The notes under the pieces were generated by a model. The model saw only the letters and a program-made list of their open reading frames with translations, did not search any database and had not been told where the DNA came from. From Nocardia acididurans (lineage in GTDB: Bacteria > Actinomycetota > Actinomycetes > Mycobacteriales > Mycobacteriaceae): a DNA stretch of 64,000 bases. The position numbers and the translations under genes are program-made. Positions 45,124 through 54,808 of the stretch are shown one piece after another. The stretch's first letter is position 1; each line of letters starts with the position of its first letter. The stretch lies in the NCBI RefSeq assembly GCF_016741815.1, contig NZ_JAERRJ010000008.1, positions 372,001-436,000 of the forward strand, given 5' to 3'.

Positions 45124-45585
45124 ATGACCGGCGCCCTCCGCCCACCCACATCCGCCACCGTAGGTTCCACCGCGCCACCGCTATCCGGCTATCTTGTGGC
45201 ATCCACCGACCGGGATATCAGCGTGCGCGTTTCCGACGGCACCTGGACCTTCCGGCGCACCGATGTCCTCTCCCTCACCGATTGGGAATCTGCGGCAGCA
45301 CAAGGAATCTGCGAGGAAAGACCCGTTCTGGTGCGGGTGCGCACCGGCACCGTCGCCGATTTCACCCAGCGCCGCCGGGTGGAACTCACCGAACGGCCCT
45401 TAACCCTCCCGCAGGACCACACGCCCGCCCGCGGTGACGAAGAACTGCAGCGGCTCACCGAATCCTGGGCGCGCACGCTGGAGATCACCACCCGCCCCGG
45501 CGTCGGCGGCTCCACCATGACCTGCTGCCAGACCCGCTCGCACAACGGTAGCGACGACGGCGCCGCCTGCGACAGCCTGGACTGA
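45124..45585 (+). CDS. 153-aa hypothetical protein, putative modified-peptide precursor
   Basis: 153 aa. Residues 18-100 look like a small structured domain (GYLVASTDRDISVRVSDGTW, RPVLVRVRTGTVADFTQRRR). The last ~32 residues are different: rich in Thr, Ser, Asp, Gly and holding three cysteines, with GGSTMTCCQTRSHNGSDDG then AACDSLD. A -10 TATGAT lies at 45068-45073 and GGAG precedes the ATG. It ends 12 bp before an ATP-grasp gene of the graspetide-synthetase type. The layout of a leader-like domain plus Ser/Thr/Asp-rich tail fits a precursor whose side chains are linked by the enzyme. No known core motif matches, so the precursor role is inference. Confidence 0.6.
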   Translation: MTGALRPPTSATVGSTAPPLSGYLVASTDRDISVRVSDGTWTFRRTDVLSLTDWESAAAQGICEERPVLVRVRTGTVADFTQRRRVELTERPLTLPQDHTPARGDEELQRLTESWARTLEITTRPGVGGSTMTCCQTRSHNGSDDGAACDSLD

Positions 45586-45597
45586 CGGGTTTCACGG

Positions 45598-46560
45598 ATG
45601 GCCGCCCGGACAACGGGTTCGGTGCTCATCGTCACCGAGGCCGACGATCTCCACGGCGACGCACTCGCCGTCACGCTGCGGAAGCACCACGCGCTCAGCG
45701 CGATTCGACTCGACATGCGCGACTTTCCGCGCGAGAACGGCACTTTCCGTCTGGGGCGGGAGGGCACCAGCCGCAGCCTCTCCCATGTGCTCGGCCTCGA
45801 CGACGTCACCGCCGTGTGGTGGCGCAGGCCGCAGCCCTGCGATGTACCGGGCAGTCTGCACGCCGAGGACGACGCCTACCGCCGCGCGGAATGCGATGGC
45901 TTCCTCCAGGGTTTGCTGTGGTCCATGCCCGCACTGTGGGTGAACGACCCCGGCGCCGACCGCACCGCCAACCGAAAGATCGTGCAGCTGGAGACGGCCT
46001 ACCGGGCCGGATTCGCCGTGCCGGAAACGCTCATCACCAATGATGTGGAGGAGGCGCACGCCTTCCTCGACGCCCGACATGGTCCGGTCGTCTACAAGCG
46101 CACGGGCACCGGCCGCGGCACGTTCACCGAGACGCGGGTGGTCACCGCGTCCGATCTCGACCGGCTGCCCACGATCCGCAACTCCCCCACCACGTTTCAG
46201 GACTACATCCACGCCGAATGCGATCTACGGGTGGTGTGGGTGGACGGGATCGAGTGGGTGGTGCGCATCGACTCGCAAGCCGGTGTGGGACGGGTGGATT
46301 CGCGCCTGGACACCTCGGTCCCGTTCACTGCGGACCGGCTGCCCGCCTCGGTCAGCAAGTCCTTGACCACGCTGATGGGCGCGCTCGGGCTGGCTTTCGG
46401 CGTCATCGATCTGCGGGTCGGCCTCGACGGCGAGTTCTGGTTCCTGGAGGTGAACCCGCAGGGGCAGTTCGCCTACCTCGAAATCAAAACCGGCCTGCCG
46501 ATTTTCGAGAGCCTCGCCAACCTGCTGGTGCTCGGCGACGGAACCGTCACCACCCGCTGA
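45598..46560 (+). CDS. MvdD-like ATP-grasp ligase (graspetide synthetase type)
   Basis: 320 aa. Diagnostic features of omega-ester/amide peptide ligases: VWWRRPQP (about 73-80), NRKIVQLETAYRAGFAVPET (lid entry), TLITND-like ITND, then DLRVVWVDGIEW and the metal-binding end DGEFWFLEVNPQGQF. These enzymes activate Asp or Glu side chains of a precursor peptide as acyl phosphates and join them to Ser/Thr or Lys. It begins 12 bp after the 153-aa gene, so the two are coupled. No acetyltransferase, protease or transporter gene accompanies them, unlike many graspetide clusters. A D-Ala-D-Ala-type or RimK-type ligase is less consistent with the WWRRP motif. Confidence 0.8.
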   Translation: MAARTTGSVLIVTEADDLHGDALAVTLRKHHALSAIRLDMRDFPRENGTFRLGREGTSRSLSHVLGLDDVTAVWWRRPQPCDVPGSLHAEDDAYRRAECDGFLQGLLWSMPALWVNDPGADRTANRKIVQLETAYRAGFAVPETLITNDVEEAHAFLDARHGPVVYKRTGTGRGTFTETRVVTASDLDRLPTIRNSPTTFQDYIHAECDLRVVWVDGIEWVVRIDSQAGVGRVDSRLDTSVPFTADRLPASVSKSLTTLMGALGLAFGVIDLRVGLDGEFWFLEVNPQGQFAYLEIKTGLPIFESLANLLVLGDGTVTTR

Positions 46561-46645
46561 GCCGCGAAACCCCGCGCGAAACCCTCAGCCGTCGAGCAGT
46601 TCTCACTACCCGCAACCCGTAATGTCTTCCAGAACAGCTGAACAC

Positions 46646-46720
46646 GGAACCTCCCAGGAGCCTTGGACCCGTAACCCGAGCAGTCCCTGGGGGTTCGGGG
46701 GCGGGGCTCCTGGGAGTTCC
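46646..46720. repeat. Long imperfect inverted repeat
   Basis: GGAACCTCCCAGGAGCC at 46646-46662 pairs, with one bulged C, to GGCTCCTGGGAGTTCC at 46705-46720; the 42-nt loop has further CCCGA/TCGGG pairing. It lies between the convergent ATP-grasp and HTH genes. It probably terminates both, or is a mobile-element relic. Confidence 0.65.
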
Positions 46721-46735
46721 GCGAGTGGAAAACCC

Positions 46736-46984
46736 TTACTTGCTACTGGCTTTCGCCGACTTCCGCCGGTTCGCCCCACCACGACTGCGGAGTTGCACAT
46801 GCGACTCCACGAGGACGTTGTGGATGAAACCGTACGATCTCCCGGTTTCCCGGGCTAGCGACCGGATGCTCGCTCCGGCCTCGTACTGCTTCTTGAGCTG
46901 GGATTGCAGGCGGTCTCGCGACTTTCCGGTGACGCGCGTGCCCTTCCCCAATACGGCTTTACCCTGTGTGGGCCTGTCACTCAT
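46736..46984 (-). CDS. Rv1473A-like small helix-turn-helix protein
   Basis: 82 aa, basic. A homeodomain-like HTH in the middle (SIRSLARETGRSYGFIHNVL) between a Lys-rich N-terminus and a Lys/Arg tail. GGAGG 5 bp before the ATG. It matches the position of Rv1473A, next to an ABC-F gene and near acnR in mycobacteria. It is 82 bp downstream-facing of the ABC-F gene on the same strand, so may be co-transcribed. DNA target unknown. Confidence 0.75.
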   Translation of the reverse strand: MSDRPTQGKAVLGKGTRVTGKSRDRLQSQLKKQYEAGASIRSLARETGRSYGFIHNVLVESHVQLRSRGGANRRKSAKASSK

Positions 46985-47066
46985 GACTTCCTCCGAGTCG
47001 CCGTGGGCGCCTCATTCCAGGCTAAACACTCGGAGGCATGTGATCAATGAATCATTGTGATTAGCA

Positions 47067-48698
<1,632 letters not shown>

Positions 48699-48918
48699 AA
48701 GCGTCTCCTCGCAGCAGTGGGTACCGATGGTCAACCGGTCGATTGTGCGCCCGATCGACACACAGAACCACCGATTTTACCTGTGACGTCGGAAACCCCG
48801 AGCCCTGGGCTCCCGGTCATCCCCCGAAACCCCTCATCCCGGTCAGATCGGCCCGAGCCACGGCCGCGTCGAGCGAACACCCCCGTCAATACCGCCGACC
48901 ACCAGCCCCAGGCTTGGA

Positions 48919-49662
48919 TCAGGCGGCGCGGTGTACGCGGCCCCGGGCGACGAGTTCGATGGTGACTGCGACAGCGCATGATTGGGCCAGGAGCAGGCCG
49001 AACAGCACCAGGAGCTGGACGGCGGCGGCTTGTACCGCCGATCCGCTGGCGACCAGGACGCCGACGAATGCGCCTGGCAGGGTGACCAATCCGACCGTTC
49101 GCGTTTGATCGACGCCGGGGAGCAGGGCGTCGGCGGCGGTCGGGCGGATCACTTCGAGTCGGGCTTCGCGGTCGGTGAATCCGAGGCTCGCGGCCGCCTC
49201 GACTTCGCCGTGGCGGTCGCCGAGGGTGTCCAGGGCGCGCCTGGCGGCCAGGGAGGTCGCGGTCATGGTGCCGCCCAGGATGATTCCGCCGATCGGTACC
49301 ACCGTCACGCCGGTCAGTGGGACGACGCCGCTGATCAGGATTGCGGGCAGGGTTGCGGACAGGCCCGCGCCGTGGCTGACGATCAGCCAGAGGGCCGATC
49401 GGCCGGCGCGGGCGCGGCGGGCCGCGGTGAGGACCGCGGCCCCGAACATCACCGTCAGCACCAGCGCCGACGACCACAGGTGCGCCAGTGCCGCGGCGAG
49501 GATGAGGGCGACGGCACCCAACTGCAGTACGGCGCGTAGTGCGGCCCGCGGCGCGATGGTGACCGGTCCGAGGTGCGCCATCCGGTAGACGACCGCCGCA
49601 CCACCCACCAGGACCGCGCACAGTGCGGCCAGCTGGAGGCTCGGGATCGCCGTCGCGTTCAC
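48919..49662 (-). CDS. FetB/YbbM-like ABC permease
   Basis: 247 aa with about seven membrane spans (QLAALCAVLVGGAAVVYRMA, APRAALRAVLQLGAVALILA, and the loop IGGIILGGTMTATSLAARRA) and the family signature LVTLPGAFVGVLVASGSAV. The UPF0014/FetB family includes iron exporters that need a FetA ATPase. No ATPase gene lies beside it, which is unusual. It follows a lipoprotein gene by 42 bp on the same strand. Export of iron or another metal is possible. Confidence 0.82.
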   Translation of the reverse strand: MNATAIPSLQLAALCAVLVGGAAVVYRMAHLGPVTIAPRAALRAVLQLGAVALILAAALAHLWSSALVLTVMFGAAVLTAARRARAGRSALWLIVSHGAGLSATLPAILISGVVPLTGVTVVPIGGIILGGTMTATSLAARRALDTLGDRHGEVEAAASLGFTDREARLEVIRPTAADALLPGVDQTRTVGLVTLPGAFVGVLVASGSAVQAAAVQLLVLFGLLLAQSCAVAVTIELVARGRVHRAA

Positions 49663-49704
49663 GGCTCACCCGTCACTCGCGAGTCGCGCCGCGGTGGCGG
49701 CGGC

Positions 49705-50139
49705 CTACCCGTTGATCCTCGAAACTCGAAGGGAGGCACGGTAGTCGGACTGCGCGATGTCATCCTCCCACTCCCTTGGGCCGGGTTCGAGGTCGATGAG
49801 CTGGACGCGGTAGCCCTCGAGGTCGGCTTCCTGGGGATCGAGGGTGATATGCAGGTCGCGTTCCGCCACAACAGGATCGACGGTCATCGTGAGTGAGACG
49901 ATGGCGTCGCCCGCCCAGGCGCAGTCGACGTCGGCGGGACAGCGGCTGTCCTTGCTCACTTCGCGGAGCAGCACCGAGATCCGGCCGTCGTCGAGGTGCG
50001 CGGTACTGCCCACGGCGAGCGTGAACACACTGCCCAATTCGACGTTCACCGACTTCGGGGGCTGATCGATCGGCCCGCAACCGGCCAGGGCGACGAGCAC
50101 CACCGGCATACCCCACCGTGTGAATCGTTTTCCTCCCAT
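49705..50139 (-). CDS. Hypothetical lipoprotein
   Basis: 144 aa. Signal with lipobox LAGC at about residues 18-21 (VVLVALAGC), then a beta-rich secreted domain with RCPADVDCAWAGDAIVSL (two cysteines, likely a disulfide) and a C-terminal RASLRVS strand. It resembles small actinobacterial lipoproteins of unknown role. Start ATG is preceded by GAGG-like bases; the longer frame is not needed for the signal. Located between a permease and a hypothetical gene on the same strand. Confidence 0.75.
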   Translation of the reverse strand: MGGKRFTRWGMPVVLVALAGCGPIDQPPKSVNVELGSVFTLAVGSTAHLDDGRISVLLREVSKDSRCPADVDCAWAGDAIVSLTMTVDPVVAERDLHITLDPQEADLEGYRVQLIDLEPGPREWEDDIAQSDYRASLRVSRING

Positions 50140-50231
50140 ACCTCAGACTGCCACAGCCTTCTCGATGCCCCGAGGACCCCGATCCCACCGGCATCACCCC
50201 CGGCTACGCCCGGGCAGATTGCTGCCGAGGT

Positions 50232-50870
50232 CTACTCGCGGTCGGCGAAGAGTGCCGGGTCGGCGTAGCGCGGGTCGCGGTCGAGGTGCGCCGATTCGTC
50301 TGCGCCCTCGGGTGATTCCTCCACTCGCGCGAGTTCCCGTACCAGGTCGTAGAAGCGCTGCTCGGCCGGTCGGAGGCCCGCGATCGCAGCGGCCAGGTCG
50401 ACCTCGGGGGTGAATCTCGCACCGGCCGGACCGACCGACAGGGTCGACAGCCAGCCCTGCCAGTCCGCCTCCCGCAGGCTCCCGCTGGTCTCGGCCCAGA
50501 ACAGCACCGTGCTCGGTTCGGTGTCGGAACTGAGTTTCCCGGCCGCCGCGAACATGGGCAGCAGGGTGTAGATATTGGATTCGCAGAAGCCGAAGTGCAT
50601 GAGGTACGCCTCGAGCGCGCCGTCGCGGTGGCCGACGATGTAGGTCAGCCCGTAGCCGCCGTCGTCGATGCAGTCGGCGAGGTATTCGCGTGGGGTGATG
50701 CCGGTTTCGGCGTGCTGCCACGCCGGAGCCTTGCCGTTCCAGTACCAGCCGTCGAATACCGCGCCGGGATTGGCGATTTCACCGGGCTCGGGGGCCGGGG
50801 TGTCGAGCCAGCGTTCGAAATCGGCGCGGGTCATGGGAATTCGAGTGGCCAGCAGGAAGCTGTCGGACAC
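50232..50870 (-). CDS. Hypothetical 212-aa protein
   Basis: 212 aa, soluble, acidic, no signal. The text FLLATRIPMTRADFERWLDT and YIVGHRDGALEAYLMHFGFC has a mixed alpha/beta look; I recognise no family. GTG start with AAGGAG about 7 bp upstream. It is separated from the MFS gene (51144) by a 273-bp divergent region that holds promoters but no site I can name. Confidence 0.7.
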   Translation of the reverse strand: MSDSFLLATRIPMTRADFERWLDTPAPEPGEIANPGAVFDGWYWNGKAPAWQHAETGITPREYLADCIDDGGYGLTYIVGHRDGALEAYLMHFGFCESNIYTLLPMFAAAGKLSSDTEPSTVLFWAETSGSLREADWQGWLSTLSVGPAGARFTPEVDLAAAIAGLRPAEQRFYDLVRELARVEESPEGADESAHLDRDPRYADPALFADRE

Positions 50871-51143
50871 AACCGACTCCTTGTCTCGGGAGAGCGCCGC
50901 ATGCGCCCGTCGGAGATCCTAGGCAGCGTCGAAGATTTGTTCGATATTCGTTCACTGTGACCGGTCTCACAATTCGCGGGGTTGCCCCCGGTCGGGGCGG
51001 GCGTGCCCGCGCCGGCGAACGCTCGATCTTGTTTGAGGATCCTTGAGCCTGGGTAACGGTTTCTTTCGTGCGAAGGCCTCGGCGCTTCGGCACCGAGGCG
51101 GAACTGATGAGGGTCCGTCCTGCGGGCTGGGAAGGCAGGCACG

Positions 51144-52496
51144 ATGACGAAACCGAATACGGCGGAGTTTCCGCTGCGAAGATCGGTCGCCGCCTCGGCA
51201 ATGGGGAACGCGACCGAATGGTTCGACTACGGCGTGTACGCGGCGACCGCGACATATTTGACGGCGGCGTTCTTCCCCGGGGAGCTGGGAACGCTGGGCA
51301 CCATGCTGGGCTTCGCCGTGTCGTTCGTGCTGCGGCCGCTGGGCGGCATGGTCTGGGGTCCGCTGGGCGACCGGATCGGCCGTAAAGCCGTGCTGGCCAC
51401 CACGATTCTGCTGATGGCGGTGGCCACCGGCGCGATCGGCGTGCTGCCGACCCACGCCGCGGCGGGCTGGCTGGCTCCCGTGCTGCTCATCGGGCTGCGC
51501 GTCGTGCAGGGTTTCTCCACCGGCGGTGAATACGGCGGCGCGGCAACCTATCTCGCCGAGTGCGCCAATGACCGCAAGCGCGGTTTCCTGGGCAGCTTCC
51601 TCGAATTCGGTACGCTCGCGGGCTTTGTCGGTGGTTCCGCGGTGGTGCTGGCCTGCCAGCTCGCCCTGGGCTCGGAAGCCATGTACGCCTGGGGCTGGCG
51701 CATCCCGTTCCTGCTCGCCCTGCCGCTGGGCGTGATCGGCTGGTACCTGCGCAATCGGCTCGACGAATCGCCGGTGTTCACCGAGATCGCCGACCAGGAC
51801 ACTCCCCCGGCCGGTCTGCGCGTGGTGCTGACAACCTACCGCCGTGAGGTGCTGACGCTCGCGGGCCTGGTCATCGCCCTCAACGTGGTGAACTACACGC
51901 TGCTCACCTATCAGCCGACCTACCTGCAGAAGACCATCGGCATGGGCGAATCCGCCACCACCGCCATGATGCTCATCGGCCAGCTGGTGATGATGGTGTC
52001 GCTGCCGTTCTTCGGCCGCCTGTCCGACCGGGTGGGCCGCAGGCTGCTGTGGCTGGTCTCGCTCATCGGCCTGACCGTGCTGGCGGTGCCGATGTATCAG
52101 CTCATGGGCCAGGGAACCGCCTGGGCCATCATCGGATTCGTGGTGCTGGGCCTGTTCTACGTGCCGCAGCTGTCCACCATCAGTTCCACGTTCCCGGCCA
52201 TCTTCCCCACGCATGTGCGCTACGCCGGATTCGCGTTCGGCTACAACATCTCCACGGCGGCGTTCGGCGGCACCGCGCCGCTGATCAACGAGGCGGTGAT
52301 CGAGAACACCGGCTGGAGCCTGTTCCCGGCCGTCTACATGGTGGGTGCGTCGCTCATCGGCCTGGTCGCGGTCGCGTTCCTGCGCGAGACCGCGGGTACC
52401 TCGTTGCGCGGCACCGAGATTCCGGAGGCGGATGCGGAATTGGAGCCGGTGCTCGCCTCGCCGCTGCCCGGTCAGGTGCCGCGGTCGGCGGTGTGA
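51144..52496 (+). CDS. MHS/ProP-type MFS transporter
   Basis: 450 aa, 12 membrane spans. MHS-family marks: AMGNATEWFDYGVYAATAT at the start, RPLGGMVWGPLGDRIGRKA after span 2, FSTGGEYGGAATYLAE in span 4. Such symporters import dicarboxylates, shikimate, proline/betaine or ketoglutarate with H+. GAAGGCAGGCAC precedes the ATG. Substrate unknown. Its C-terminal tail is acidic and Pro-rich, as often in actinobacterial members. Confidence 0.88.
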   Translation: MTKPNTAEFPLRRSVAASAMGNATEWFDYGVYAATATYLTAAFFPGELGTLGTMLGFAVSFVLRPLGGMVWGPLGDRIGRKAVLATTILLMAVATGAIGVLPTHAAAGWLAPVLLIGLRVVQGFSTGGEYGGAATYLAECANDRKRGFLGSFLEFGTLAGFVGGSAVVLACQLALGSEAMYAWGWRIPFLLALPLGVIGWYLRNRLDESPVFTEIADQDTPPAGLRVVLTTYRREVLTLAGLVIALNVVNYTLLTYQPTYLQKTIGMGESATTAMMLIGQLVMMVSLPFFGRLSDRVGRRLLWLVSLIGLTVLAVPMYQLMGQGTAWAIIGFVVLGLFYVPQLSTISSTFPAIFPTHVRYAGFAFGYNISTAAFGGTAPLINEAVIENTGWSLFPAVYMVGASLIGLVAVAFLRETAGTSLRGTEIPEADAELEPVLASPLPGQVPRSAV

Positions 52497-52529
52497 TCCG
52501 TCGCGGAACACGCGCGCGACCGGCGTCTC

Positions 52530-52553
52530 GTTTCGATAACGCGAGAACGGGTA
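52530..52553 (+). promoter_or_regulatory. SigF-type promoter
   Basis: GTTT at 52530-52533 and GGGTA at 52549-52553 with a 15-bp spacer match the SigF/SigB-class consensus GTTT-N15-17-GGGTA. It ends 43 bp before the sigma-factor start, so the factor probably drives its own gene. Confidence 0.75.
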
Positions 52554-52596
52554 CGCCACTGAAGTCGGATGTTCGACAAGCGAGCGAGGAGCTGAG

Positions 52597-53406
52597 ATGC
52601 GCAGCGCTGAAACGAACCGATCAGACCACCGCCGTGATGCCTACGACGACATCGAACCGTGGTTCGAGAAGCTGGCCGCCCTGGCGCCCGATGACCCGCA
52701 TCGGGCCCAGCTGCGCGAGGAGATCATCGGTACCTGTCTCCCGCTGGCCGAGCACATCGCCCGACGCTTCGCCGGGCGCGGCGAGGATCTGGCCGATCTC
52801 CAGCAGATCGCCACCGTGGGCCTGGTGCTCGCGGTGGACCGCTTCGATGTCACGCGCGGTTCCACCTTCGTGTCCTTCGCCGTCCCGACCGTGATGGGCG
52901 AGGTGCGCCGCCATTTCCGCGATCACACCTGGGCGGTGCGGGTTCCCCGGCGCACCAAGGAGATTCAACTCACCATCGGCCCCGCGGTCGAGAAACTCAC
53001 CCAGCAGCTGCAGCGCATGCCCACCGCCCGCGAGATCGCCGACGAACTCGACGTGGACCTGCTGGAGGTGACACGAGCCCTGATCGCGGGCAACGCCTAC
53101 AAGGCCGACTCCCTCGATTCCGCCACCCGCGGCGACGGCGAATACGCCTCGTCCGCGGTGATGGCCTCCCTCGGCGCCGAGGAACCGTGCTACCGGCTGC
53201 TCGAGGACGCCATGGTGGTGCGTCCCCTCATCGCCGCCCTGCCCGCGCGCGAACGCAAGGTCCTGATCATGCGCTTCTACCAGCACATGACCCAGAACCA
53301 GATCGCCGACCGCCTCGGCGTCTCCCAGATGCAGGTCTCCCGCATTCTGGCCGCGACCCTGGCGAAACTGCGCAAGCAGGCTCTCGGCGAGGCGCGCGCG
53401 GCCTGA
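52597..53406 (+). CDS. SigF/SigB-family RNA polymerase sigma factor
   Basis: 269 aa. Region 2 DLQQIATVGLVLAVDRFDV and SFAVPTVMGEVRRHFRDHTW, region 3 and region 4 VLIMRFYQHMTQNQIADRLG with SQMQVSRILAATLAKLRKQA: the SigB/SigF group used for stress or stationary phase. No anti-sigma factor gene is adjacent. A matching GTTT/GGGTA promoter is immediately upstream. It ends 2 bp from the convergent MerR gene without a terminator. Confidence 0.9.
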   Translation: MRSAETNRSDHRRDAYDDIEPWFEKLAALAPDDPHRAQLREEIIGTCLPLAEHIARRFAGRGEDLADLQQIATVGLVLAVDRFDVTRGSTFVSFAVPTVMGEVRRHFRDHTWAVRVPRRTKEIQLTIGPAVEKLTQQLQRMPTAREIADELDVDLLEVTRALIAGNAYKADSLDSATRGDGEYASSAVMASLGAEEPCYRLLEDAMVVRPLIAALPARERKVLIMRFYQHMTQNQIADRLGVSQMQVSRILAATLAKLRKQALGEARAA

Positions 53407-53408
53407 GC

Positions 53409-54218
53409 TCACTGCCAGGTCGCGGTCTCCGGGTCGACGCCGTGCGCGCGGGCATTGGCGTCGATGATGTCGCGCAGCCAGGCCGTGAGGCCGGGTTGCC
53501 TGCCATCGTAGTAGTCGGCGTAGCCGGGCTCGGTGACATATCTGCGGCCTATGCAGACATGCATCGCGTGGCTGCAGTCGAAGTATCTGCCGATCGAGGC
53601 CCGGTGCTGTTCGGCCAGCAGGTCGGCGTATTCGCTGCCGGGCACGACGCCGGCGCGGCAGGCCTCGGCCAGGGCGGCCTCGAGGTCGCGCACGTCGTCG
53701 GCGACCTCCTGCCACTCGGCGGCGGATCGAGACGCGGCGCGCTCGGCGTACTGCGTCCACTCGGGAGTGTCGCCCCAGCGCCGGCGTGCCTCGTCGACCC
53801 GGGCCGGCTGCCAGTCCTTTCCGAATATCCGGATCTGTTCGTCGGCGGACAGCAGAAGGCCCGACTGCCGTGCCTCGATCATGCGATCCAGCGCTTCGCT
53901 CATCCGCTGGAGTTCGGTGACGCGTTCGCGCACCTGGTCCCGCTGCTGGATCAGCGAGTCCAGCGCGGTGGAGGACGGTGCGTCGAGTAGCGCCGCGATG
54001 TCGTTGAGCGCAACGCCCAGTTCCCGATAGATCAGTACGCGATGCGTGCGGGCGAGATCGGCGGCCGTGTACAGGCGGTAGCCGGAACCCGTGCGCTCGG
54101 ACGGGCTGACCAGGCCGATCGAATCCCAGTGATGCAGCGCGCGAATCGTGACGCCGACGAGTGCCGCGACGGCACCGACGGTGAGCCCGTCGGTGCCGTC
54201 GAACGCTGGGTCGGTCAT
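53409..54218 (-). CDS. TipAL-like MerR regulator
   Basis: 269 aa. N-terminal MerR HTH (about 10-75: VGAVAALVGVTIRALHHWDS, SPSERTGSGYRLYTAADLAR), a long coiled coil (LIQQRDQVRERVTELQRMSE), and a C-terminal TipAS drug-binding domain (from about 125; RYFDCSHAMHVCIGRRYV carries its conserved cysteines). TipAL activates promoters when it captures thiopeptides or other bulky drugs. It follows the VOC gene by 49 bp, whose promoter has a MerR-type palindrome with 19-bp -35/-10 spacing, so the two genes are likely co-transcribed and self-activated. Confidence 0.88.
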   Translation of the reverse strand: MTDPAFDGTDGLTVGAVAALVGVTIRALHHWDSIGLVSPSERTGSGYRLYTAADLARTHRVLIYRELGVALNDIAALLDAPSSTALDSLIQQRDQVRERVTELQRMSEALDRMIEARQSGLLLSADEQIRIFGKDWQPARVDEARRRWGDTPEWTQYAERAASRSAAEWQEVADDVRDLEAALAEACRAGVVPGSEYADLLAEQHRASIGRYFDCSHAMHVCIGRRYVTEPGYADYYDGRQPGLTAWLRDIIDANARAHGVDPETATWQ

Positions 54219-54267
54219 GCCGTCCAGTCTGGCAGCCGTACCGGACGCGGACCGCGGGGCCACTGCC

Positions 54268-54771
54268 CTATTCCGGTGCCGTGATGCCGACGGACCGCAG
54301 ATAGGCGGCCTCCGGGCTGTCCGGATCCCATGGTCGCGCGGCTGTCATGATCACCCGCGTGTGCTCCGGTGTGCGGACCTCCAATTCCACGGAGTTCCAG
54401 GGCATCCGGCGCGGGCCGGTGGTGGATCCGGGCCGCAGCCGCTCGCAGGCGGCCGCGATCTCCTCGAGCTGGTTCAGTACGCAGGAGAAGCTCACCGTCA
54501 GGTCCGGCGTTCCGGCCCTCGGATCGCCGGGCACGAGCAGCACGTCCTGAAATGCCCAGCGCCGCAGGTGAGTCAGCTGTCCCGGCACGGTGAACAGATC
54601 GAAGAAGCCGAGGCCGTGCACCCAGAAGTCCACGGACGCTTCGAGATCGGTGGTCGGCGCGGTGACGAACATGGGCATGCCGTAGAGGCCCCGGAACTGT
54701 TCCGGGGCTTGCGCGTCGAGCGCGGGCGTCGGTACCGGGCTGATGTCGAAGGCGGGGTAGGTGTCTGTCAT
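54268..54771 (-). CDS. VOC-family protein, MerR target
   Basis: 167 aa. The core MPMFVTAPTTDLEASVDFWV begins the vicinal-oxygen-chelate module; the other half ends SVELEVRTPEHTRVIMTA. ATG 54771 lies 6-7 nt after a CACGAT element, so it could be leaderless. It precedes the TipAL-like regulator by 49 bp on the same strand. VOC proteins beside drug-sensing MerR regulators often bind or modify the drug; the ligand is unknown. Confidence 0.83.
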   Translation of the reverse strand: MTDTYPAFDISPVPTPALDAQAPEQFRGLYGMPMFVTAPTTDLEASVDFWVHGLGFFDLFTVPGQLTHLRRWAFQDVLLVPGDPRAGTPDLTVSFSCVLNQLEEIAAACERLRPGSTTGPRRMPWNSVELEVRTPEHTRVIMTAARPWDPDSPEAAYLRSVGITAPE

Positions 54772-54777
54772 GAGGCC

Positions 54778-54808
54778 ATCGTGGAGCCTCACGCAACGTC
54801 AGGGTCAA
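54778..54808 (-). promoter_or_regulatory. MerR-type promoter/operator for VOC-MerR operon
   Basis: An imperfect palindrome (8 of 11 paired positions) at 54784-54806 fits between a TTGACC -35 (54808-54803) and a CACGAT -10 (54783-54778), giving the 19-bp spacing usual for MerR-activated promoters. It overlaps the stop of the LLM gene at 54805. Confidence 0.7.

Noticed and set aside
45124..45585. Canonical microviridin or plesiocin precursor
   Set aside because: No TxKxPSD or TTxxxxEE core; only the Ser/Thr/Asp-rich tail and the ligase context support a precursor.
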